Part shown: piece by piece, positions 57,120 to 64,000 of the stretch
Layout of the letters: each line of letters begins with the position of its first letter
Numbering within the stretch: position 1 is the stretch's first letter
NCBI RefSeq assembly: GCF_048544455.1
Contig: NC_133531.1
Span: 65,944,099 to 66,008,098, forward strand
Length of the DNA stretch: 64,000 bases
Direction of reading: 5' to 3'
DNA from: Silene latifolia
Lineage: Eukaryota > Streptophyta > Magnoliopsida > Caryophyllales > Caryophyllaceae
Notes under the pieces: generated by a model
The model's database searches: none
What the model saw: the letters and a program-made list of their open reading frames with translations, nothing else
Told to the model about the DNA's origin: nothing
Translations under genes and position numbers: made by a program

Positions 57120-57867
57120 CTAGGTTGGGTCCTTTACTGTTATTACTCTATATACTAAATCCTTTCGTATCCAAACTTGTCTAATAATCGTATTTCTAAA
57201 CTTTAGGTAGTTTTGTTTGGGAGGAGTTCTAGGTCTAGGGAATTCCCTGGGTCTCACATATCTGGTCTCCTTGTGTTTAGGTTTAATTTGTTTAGGTTGA
57301 TAAGGAGTTTGTGAAGTGCTAAGCTTTTTGGTGTAATCAAAAGCCATGTCGTAGAACCAACGAAAGTTATTATTCCTCTCTTTGTTAGGTTCATCTATAG
57401 GGGATTCATCATCCTCGACTGTTGTGTCAACCGTTTTAACAAATTCGGTATTTTTTTCGTATATCATGTACACGTTTGATATAATTGTCTTGGATGTGAC
57501 CCGTATGACCACAATAATTGCAAATCAGACATTCAGGAAGATCAGCTTATTTTCTTTTTCTGAAATCGGGATCAGAAGGTATTGATTTGCATTTAGAGTG
57601 ATCTCTATGGCTGTAGCACTCATGTCCTAACCCCATCTTCATATTATTGTCAGATTGTTCGGTTAGGAAGTTTAGGACTTTTGTGCTACCTTCCCACTTA
57701 TCATGAACTTTCCTCGCATGTAAAAGTAAGTCCTTTAGGGTCTTAATTTCCTCAAGACATTTCATATGATCTACGTCATTATCCTTCTTGAAATTATCAT
57801 GAAAGTCTTGGAACCTTTTGTTAAGAATAAATACAACATCTGAGTGTTGTTTCTTAACATTGATCAT
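57120..57867 (-). pseudogene. Copia Gag-protease linker
   Basis: Two open stretches, 57867-57547 (HECYSHRDHSKCKSIPSD, a second Cys/His cluster) and 57512-57120 (RYVRPREFPRPRTPPKQ, Pro- and basic-rich). They lie between Gag and protease and are separated by a frame change near 57530. The Cys/His cluster may be a further nucleic-acid-binding site. Confidence 0.6.
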
Positions 57868-57966
57868 GTCAGTTTTAGATTATTTTGATTGCTTTGTGAG
57901 AGAATCTATTTCTTTCTTTTGGTCTAAAAGCACTGCTTCATTAGATGTGACTTTAGTCTTTAAAAG

Positions 57967-59352
57967 TTATTTGGCTTTTCTAAGTTCTAAAGTTATAGCT
58001 TTGCTAGCTATAACTTTGGCTTGAAGGTGCTTAATATTAAGCTTTAGGTATGAGGTTATAACTTCATTAGCTATAACTTTGGACTTTAGTTCCTTCTTCT
58101 CAGCATTAGCAGTATCTAATGTTGTGGCTTTATCTGTCGTAACTTTAGATTTCAACTTCTTAGCTTTTGCCTTTAGAATATGATTCTCCTCAGCAATATC
58201 AAGAATCTGTTCTTTTAGATCCTTTAGTTCCATATCTTGTTCATGACATTTGTCAAGGGATTGCTCAAAGAATTCAATTAGGGCATTTTTAGATAGTTTC
58301 TTGACACGCTTTTTGAGTTCAAGATAACTAACCTCATCATCGTCATCTTCGTCTGTTTCTCCTAGAAAGCAGTAATTTGGGTGAGAATTCGTGCTATCAT
58401 CGTCGCTGTCAGAGATTAGGTGAAGACTGACGCTGCTGAGACAAAGATTTGCTACTTCGTTATCTTCAGATCCTTCATCATCTTCTGAGTCAAGATCTCC
58501 CCAACACGAAGCCATCATTAATTGCTTGAACTCCTTCTTTGTCTTCTCACGTTTTGTCTTGTCTTTAATTTTCTCCCATGTGGGACAATCATTGATCATA
58601 TGATCAGATTCTCCACACTTGAAGCAACCTCTGTTTGCAAATGATGATTTAGACTCTGTTTCTTTCTTATTAAAAGACTTGTTGTTATTAGCAGATGATT
58701 TTGCTTGCTTGTTTCGAAAGATTCTATTTTTAAAACGACGAGCAAACAATACGGTCTCATCCTCTATGTCGGAGCTGACATTCTCACTTTTTAAGGCCAT
58801 GTTTTTACCTCTACTCGGTTCTCCTTCATAAGCATTTAGAGTGAGTTCATGGGCCATGAAAGCACCAATGAGTTCTTGATAGGATAGGTTTGCAAGATCT
58901 CTCGATTCCTCCTAGGTTTTTCAATTTATTTATGATGCTCGAAAAATGTGCGGACATACTATCCAAGGACTCATTTCGCTCCATACTGATCTATGCAGCG
59001 CTTCCTAAGAATGGAAGTACTTTCATAAGCAAGTTCAAGGTCGTCCCATATTTCCTTGGCCATTGAGCAAGAAGAGAAGCGATCAAATTCTGTAGTAGTC
59101 ATGTCATTCTGCAATAGGCTTATTGCTTTAGAATTCTTTTCGGCCTTCTTGTAGTCAGCCTCGACATAATCCTCTTCCTTTTTTCTCATAGGTAGTGCCT
59201 TCAGTGGATGCTACCAATATTTTATGCGGTCCGTTTTGGATAAACCTCCAGCACTCCCAATCATGACCCTTCACATAGTGAGTCATCATGTTCTTCCAAA
59301 AACCATAATTCTTCCCATCAAAGATGGGACACTTAAGGTATTTGGAATCCAT
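57967..59352 (-). pseudogene. Copia Gag
   Basis: Starts MDSKYLKCPIFDGKNYGFWKNMMTHYV, the typical copia Gag N-terminus. It is broken near 59170 (frame change) and 58971 (stop), and resumes as MAHELTLNAYEGEPSRGK. The zinc knuckle CFKCGESDHMINDC (about 58630-58589) is followed by acidic Asp/Glu-rich stretches and a Lys/Leu heptad-like coiled coil (ELKDLKEQILDIAEENHILKA). Large size with zinc knuckle and coiled coil fits Sirevirus Gag. Confidence 0.82.
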
Positions 59353-59443
59353 TTATCACGTGATAGACAGCGGAATATAAAACGATAAGATAATTAAAGA
59401 TAGACAGATCACCTCTTTGCGGTTAGGCAATCAAGAGAACGAG

Positions 59444-59455
59444 GCTCTGATACCA
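59444..59455 (-). other. Primer binding site (tRNA-Met) of the copia element
   Basis: Minus-strand TGGTATCAGAGC two bases after the LTR end. This is the standard initiator tRNA-Met complement. Confidence 0.9.
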
Positions 59456-59457
59456 AT

Positions 59458-59669
59458 TGAAGAGTCTATCAATAGCCGAAATACTCAAGAGAGGGGTGAA
59501 TTGAGGATTTAAGAACCTAGCCAACTTTTTCGATTGTAAGTAATTAATTATTTAAAGTTTATTAATTAAACTTTAACTAATCAACTAATCAATGAATTAA
59601 AGCAAAGTGTAAACAAAAACGAAACAAACGAAAGAGAAGGGAGACACACACGATTTTGAAGTGGATCAG
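59458..59669 (-). mobile_element. Partial 5' LTR of the copia element
   Basis: Sequence between the primer site and the LTR that begins at 59670. On the minus strand it holds CAATTCACCCCTCTCTTGAG near the LTR end, a familiar Sirevirus-type end. The rest of the LTR should lie beyond the right-hand element. A CA at 59667-59668 could alternatively be a true LTR terminus of a very short LTR, which I consider less likely. Confidence 0.6.
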
Positions 59670-59780
59670 TGTAATACCCGTCCTTTTAGGGACCCTTTGA
59701 CCAGCGTTGACTGACCTTGGGAGCGGGAAAAGTCTTAGAAGTAAGTGCTGAAGTCATCTTGGGTTGCGTGTTAAGAGTGG

Positions 59781-59901
59781 TACTCGATAGAGTAGAGGCT
59801 ACTCGATCGAGTAGCTAGGTTACTCGATCGAGTAGGGGGATACTCGATCGAGTATGTTGGGTACTCGATCGAGTACCCAGTTTTCAGCGAGGGTTTTATA
59901 T
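59781..59901 (+). promoter_or_regulatory. Palindrome array and TATA-like box in the right-hand LTR
   Basis: TACTCGATCGAGTA at 59800, 59821, 59841 and 59862, plus a one-mismatch copy at 59781; spacing is 19-21 bp. TTTTATAT follows at 59894-59901. Confidence 0.65.
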
Positions 59902-60935
59902 CGCGTTTTGTTAAATCCGCAAATCACTTCCGCCACTTTCCTTCTATCATTCAGTCGCCTCTTTCCCTCCCCTTCACCTCAAAACCTCCATGGAAGCCTT
60001 TTTGAAGATCGATGAACCTTAGGAGGGCGTCACTTGTGTCGGGTAGCGGTCTCTTGCTGAGCTTTCTCCCCAATAGGTATGTCATAATCATCATCGGTGT
60101 CCTTGTTTTTTAGTTAGGGTTTGCCTGTTAGTAATAGACGATGGTACTGCGGTTGTAGGCGTTGCTTGGTATTTGGACATGTTGTCGTCGGCATGGATTG
60201 GTTGCGATGGCTTAAAGGTAGGTTCGCCTACTCAGTTTCTGTAGATGGTCTAGCGTGTCAGTTGGTTGTTGTGTTGTGTTTGTTTGTTTGATATAGTAAT
60301 GGTATTGTGATTATGATTGTGATCGTGGTTCGCGAGGCGTGGCCTCGGCTGAGTGGGGTCACTTGCGGGAGTGGCTTCACGCCCTAGTTTCGCCTTCTGT
60401 GGAACCCGCCACAGAAGGGATGTGCACATTAATGGACAGGGTTATCGCTCAGTAGGATGAGCGGGGATTTGGTGGGTACGGCTGCGGTCCCCCACTGGCA
60501 GGACTGGTCCAGTGGACAGTCAGTGATAGAGGATGTTGGTTTGTTGTGATTGTATGTAAGACTGTTAGCATCGTATTGTGTTGATAGTTGCAGTCGTTAT
60601 TGCTGCGTCTTATCTCAGTACTGACCTTGTGTGGTTTGTTTGTTATGTGTCTGCCGTGATCCCTTATGGTGAGCAGTCAGTCTTAGCAGGTATTGGTGTT
60701 GATGATAACTGGAGTCCGGGCAGGGATGAGTCCTCACGAGATATGGCAGTCTTAGTGAATAGTCTTTGAGTTGTACCTTTATATTGTATTTTGGTTTAAA
60801 TCGCTTGTAATAAATCTTAATAGTTCTTTTATCGACACTTGAATATTGCTATCCTCGGGCAACCGAGATGGTAACGCCCTTATATCCTAAGGAAGGCCTA
60901 GTTAAGGTTCCTCTGAATATGGGGGTGTTACAAAG

Positions 60936-60946
60936 TGGTATCAGAG
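60936..60946 (+). other. Primer binding site (tRNA-Met) of the right-hand element
   Basis: TGGTATCAGAG three bases after the LTR end GGTGTTACA. Confidence 0.85.
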
Positions 60947-61991
60947 AGACGATTTTGGAACCTGTAACAAATGAACATAATGAACGTAGAGAGTCTAATA
61001 AAATGAACCTGGTGTATGTGTAATGGGAGCCCCAGCTGATGCTAGGTTTTGGGTGAGTAGGCGCCCTCATTTCAAAATCTTGGCCCCATGACGCTTAAGC
61101 CAGTCACATGGTATGGGAATGTGGAGTCCGTGTGTCTATGTGAGATATGTATGTTAACTGTGCCGGAGCTGCCTCCGGTTAAGTCTTTGTTAGAAGTTAG
61201 TAGGGGTGTGACGGTAGTATTTGGGCCGTGTAAAGTAATTGTTGATGATATTATTGAAGTTCTTTGAATGGTTAGTAAGCTTATATGATAGTTATGGGAT
61301 ATGTGACGAAGGTGATTGCTAAAAGTTAATGATGACGGAAGTTGTAAGCGAATTTGTGAATCCTGCCGAGATTACGATGATGATAGTTATAGAAATATTG
61401 AGTGAAAGTCCGAATATTAGCATATGGTAAAGTGTATGTGCTTTGTTAATTAGTTGAAACTTTTCCGCTGCGTGACAATTAATTTGAGTAAAACAAATTG
61501 CTTATAATTGCGTCAAAGAATATGGATAGATTGAGTTGTTATGGAGAGTATATAATTATGTGTTATAGGAAAGTATAAGTTAAGGTTAGTTACATGTTTC
61601 ATTTTATGGTGAAAGCGAGGGTGACGGCAACACGTTAGGACAAGTTTTAAGTATGATAGAATGACGTGACTAAGCCCAAGAGTGACTCGGTAGCAGGTAA
61701 ACCGAGTTGGGATAGTTGTGTAGCGTAAGGTGGCATACACCTTGTTAATAAAGTGATACGTGGTGCGTGAGTAATGATTTTAATATGTGATCGAAGTGAT
61801 AATTAGTCTTTGAATTCGAACTTAGTTTGGAATCGACACGCTTGTGTTATTTTGCGGTACCTTTGATTTACGTCGTACTTGACTAAGTACTTAACTATAC
61901 TTGACCGAGTGCGGGTGTTTACTAGACCGAGTAGACCTCACTCGATCCAGTAGGAAGCTATGAGGTCGGGATGTGGGAAAATTTCTGCAGA
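60947..61991 (+). other. 5' leader of the right-hand element
   Basis: About 1 kb with no ORF above about 75 codons. No conserved retrotransposon protein motif is visible in any frame. Confidence 0.5.
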
Positions 61992-62103
61992 TACTCGATG
62001 ATTCAGCTCCTACTCGATCGAGTAGGGTGGTACTCGATCGAGTACCCCAGGCACTCGATCGAGTAGGTTACTGTACAGCAAATCCTACGGGTTTTCATAA
62101 AAC
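61992..62103 (+). promoter_or_regulatory. Second palindrome array, upstream of the ATHILA-type ORF
   Basis: TACTCGATCGAGTA at 62011 and 62031, CACTCGATCGAGTA at 62052 and a decayed copy at 61992, again 19-21 bp apart. CATAAAAC (62096-62103) follows at about the same distance as the TATA-like box in the LTR. It precedes a pyrimidine-rich leader and a likely intron. Confidence 0.6.
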
Positions 62104-62267
62104 CCCTATTCTTCCTATTTCTTTCCCATTCTCCTCATCTTTCCTCTATATTTCGAAATAGCTAAACCTAATTCCTCTCAAAATCTCTCTTTCTCTTGGG
62201 TTAGTGGTGATTCTTGGGGTTGATTTTCTTGTTTAATTCCGTTCTTTTGCTTTTTTAATCAATCAAG

Positions 62268-63175
62268 GTATGCTTTCCTTCCTAATTTATGCGATTTATT
62301 GCTTTGAATGTGTAAGAATGGTGAAATAATCTGAAATTTTCGGTTCACATGGGTAGGTTATTGTTTTTGATGGTTGAAATATGATTCACATGCCTTCTTT
62401 TCATGCTTGTTGGTGACTAATTGCTGTAAATTAGATTAGAAATTGCAAAATTTGAAATCGAAATTTCTAGGGTTTCCAAAATTGAAATTGATTTTTGGTT
62501 GTTTTACAATGGTTAGATGGTAGAATTGAGCCTTAAGTATTGTTTATATCATGTTGGAGGATAGATTTTGATGATTTTACCCTTAGAAAGTTGCCTTAAA
62601 ACTCCGTCTTAAAAGTGCCTCAAATGGAAATTCGTGATTTATAATTGAAAATTGATGTTGTAATTGACATTATAAGTATGAGTTGAACTTCAATATGAAA
62701 ATAGAAACAATACTTGATGAAAATATGCCAAAATTATCACAGCTGTAAAGACCGTCTGAAAATTTTAATTGAGTTGTTGTTCATAATATTGAAGGGTGAT
62801 AATGATATGTTCTAAGTTATTCTTGTCCAAGAACTAGTAAGAATGCCTCACATGTGATTAGAAGTGTGTTTGGAACAACCTTTAGAAGCATGCTAGGATA
62901 TTCGAATTTGTTGAGCATATGTAATCACCATGATAATTTCTTTCACAACTACGGCTTATGAGTAGTAATAATATGAGCTTGTATGTCAAAATTTAGAAAC
63001 GGTTGACGAATGTATGTACATAGGGTGATAATCAAGGTTAATAGCATGAATTATGTGCTTCACATGTCAAATTCGTTGGTAAAATTGTGTACTTAGCTGA
63101 GCATGTTAAGATTGGATTACATGAAGTAGATGTTTGCATGTTTATACAAGTTGCTTGAACTTATGCCTAAAGCAG
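62268..63175 (+). other. Probable 5' UTR intron before the ATHILA-type ORF
   Basis: A donor AATCAAG|GTATGC at 62268 and an acceptor CTAAAGCAG ending at 63175 place the ATG of the ORF exactly at the start of the next exon. The 908-bp interval is T-rich and has no ORF. Confidence 0.5.
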
Positions 63176-64000
63176 ATGCCGAGACTGAACCTTGGAATCC
63201 GCCAAAGTAAGCGGGGGAGGGGTAACCCACCTGAGACGGGGGAGGGGAGTGGACCTGTGGTGCCCGCAGTCCCCGAATACCCTTCAGTTGTTTTTGTTGA
63301 TTTCAAGCAGAGGGAGCGTTTTGTAGCTTTACAAAAACGCAAGATGAGACCTACGAAGTGTATAGACACTACTGTGTTAGAGGAGTTGGAGATAGAGACG
63401 GATGTCCGTCACATCTTCGAGACCTTTGGTTTTACGGGTTTGTATAGGCTGAGGAAGCATACTTACCCTTTTCTTACCTTAGAGTTCATGAGCTCTTTTA
63501 GCTATGACCCAGCGGGCCAGACTGTTGAGTTTAGATTGATGAATACCAGTTTTCTGTTGACTATGGATCTGTTTGCCTCTCACCTTGGGTTGGCCAAGCC
63601 TCCCAAGGACTCCATCACCGATATTCCGGTGAGTGCGGCGTCGCGCCTAATGCCTTGCTTGACTGGGAAGCAAGCTCCCACCTCGAGCAACATGCTGATT
63701 AATGACGTTCAACATATTACCTTGAGGGTCTTTCTCCGTTCTCTTTCGAACCTCCTCTATGTCAGAAAGGATATCGATAAATTGAATAATCATGAGGTCT
63801 TACTTCGATGTCTTACCTCGGCCGGAGCGGGCCAGGAAAGTGGTCTTCAATGCTCCTTCTATAGTTTGTGCTGCCCTTGCCTTGATGGCTTCTTCCTCTT
63901 CTCGGTACCTGAGTTGTGGCGCTATTGCCACTCGGTTAGCTGAAAAGCTAACCTCTTTTGAGGCTTCTTCGGAATACGTGCCTCTAGCTACCCCAGTGCC
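63176..64000 (+). pseudogene. ATHILA ORF-1-family protein of the right-hand element (partial)
   Basis: Starts MPRLNLGIRQSKRGRGNPP (basic), then VVFVDFKQRERFVALQKRKMRPTK, IFETFGFTGLYRLRKHTYPFLTLEFMSSF and FASHLGL, which align with the ATHILA ORF at 50760-49162 (same order of aromatic and charged blocks). After LNNHEVLLR (about 63800) the matching frame changes: the frame open to the window end reads PERARKVVFNAPSIVCAALALMASS. So there is a frameshift near 63805 or a missed short intron. The end is beyond the window. Function is unknown. Confidence 0.65.

Larger units (their letters stand above)
41941..59669 (-). mobile_element. Ty1/copia retrotransposon (Sirevirus-like), 3' end outside window
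   Basis: Minus strand: partial 5' LTR (59669-59458), primer site for tRNA-Met (59455-59444), gag with zinc knuckle, protease/GAG-pre-integrase, integrase, RT, RNase H, and then an env-like region cut at 41941 by element B. The copia order is integrase before RT. Large Gag, FGSTN after YVDD and an ORF beyond RNase H suggest the Sirevirus (SIRE/Maximus) group. It is interrupted by the Athila-type element at 45444-56496, and its 5' LTR is cut at 59670. Confidence 0.85.
59670..64000 (+). mobile_element. Right-hand LTR retrotransposon, left part only
   Basis: LTR 59670-60932 (TGTAATACCC...GGGTGTTACA, 1263 bp) followed by AAG and a tRNA-Met-type primer site, so it reads on the plus strand. The expected 5-bp duplication on the left is 59665-59669 (atcag). 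The first ORF is an ATHILA-type protein at 63176. The pol region and 3' LTR are off the right edge. LTR ends and primer recall gypsy chromoviruses, but the ORF is Athila-like, so the lineage is unresolved. Confidence 0.75.

Noticed and set aside
59667..59668. CA at 59667-59668 as the true end of a 210-bp copia LTR
   Set aside because: Sirevirus-type LTRs are much longer, and the right-hand LTR begins cleanly at 59670; no second copia LTR is in the window to test it.
59781..59875. CRISPR-like regular repeat array
   Set aside because: Repeats are 14 bp with about 6-bp gaps, palindromic, in plant LTR DNA; there are no spacers of CRISPR length and no cas genes.

Overview
This window is plant nuclear DNA made almost entirely of nested transposable elements. 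I see no single-copy host gene. The evidence is Ty3/gypsy elements of the Tat and Athila lineages, a Ty1/copia element that looks like a Sirevirus, a plant L1-type LINE, a hAT-like non-autonomous element, GT-AG introns and TATA boxes. Plant mobile domain (PMD) and ATHILA-type ORFs point to a large, retrotransposon-rich eudicot genome. Caryophyllales is only a hunch from overall look.

Layout. (1) 1-17367, + strand: Tat-lineage element A, its 5' part off the left edge. It holds broken gag/protease/RT/two RNase H/integrase, two antisense PMD ORFs, tandem repeats, a polypurine tract and a 3' LTR that is split by a 3.4 kb TG...CA insertion (13154-16601, target duplication ctgct). (2) 17368-41940, - strand: a second Tat element B, whose 3' LTR is cut by A. 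B carries an 8-exon antisense PMD gene (20096-23116) and a second antisense PMD gene (29910-31442). Between them sits a LINE (23538-29400, 15-bp target duplication), itself split by a hAT-type element (25087-26130, 8-bp target duplication). (3) 41941-59669, - strand: a Ty1/copia element into which B inserted (in the env-like region) and into which an Athila-type element (45444-56496, target duplication tgctt) inserted within pol. (4) 59670-64000, + strand: the left part of another LTR element (LTR, tRNA-Met-type primer site, ATHILA-type ORF) that interrupts the copia 5' LTR.

Most coding regions are decayed, so nearly all are listed as pseudogenes. The Athila-type element has nearly identical LTRs and open gag-pro and ATHILA ORFs but no RT or integrase. 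It looks young and mobilised in trans.

Main observation: each of the four LTR families (A, B, Athila-type, right-hand element) has its own short, GC-rich, mostly palindromic motif in clusters. In every family the cluster occurs both in the LTR promoter, just upstream of a TATA box, and upstream of the extra PMD/ATHILA ORF. Family-specific sequence combined with the same two-place layout in four families suggests a self-recognition or co-regulation system linking the extra ORF and the LTR. A second candidate is a hairpin downstream of pol that is conserved between A and B with compensatory changes.
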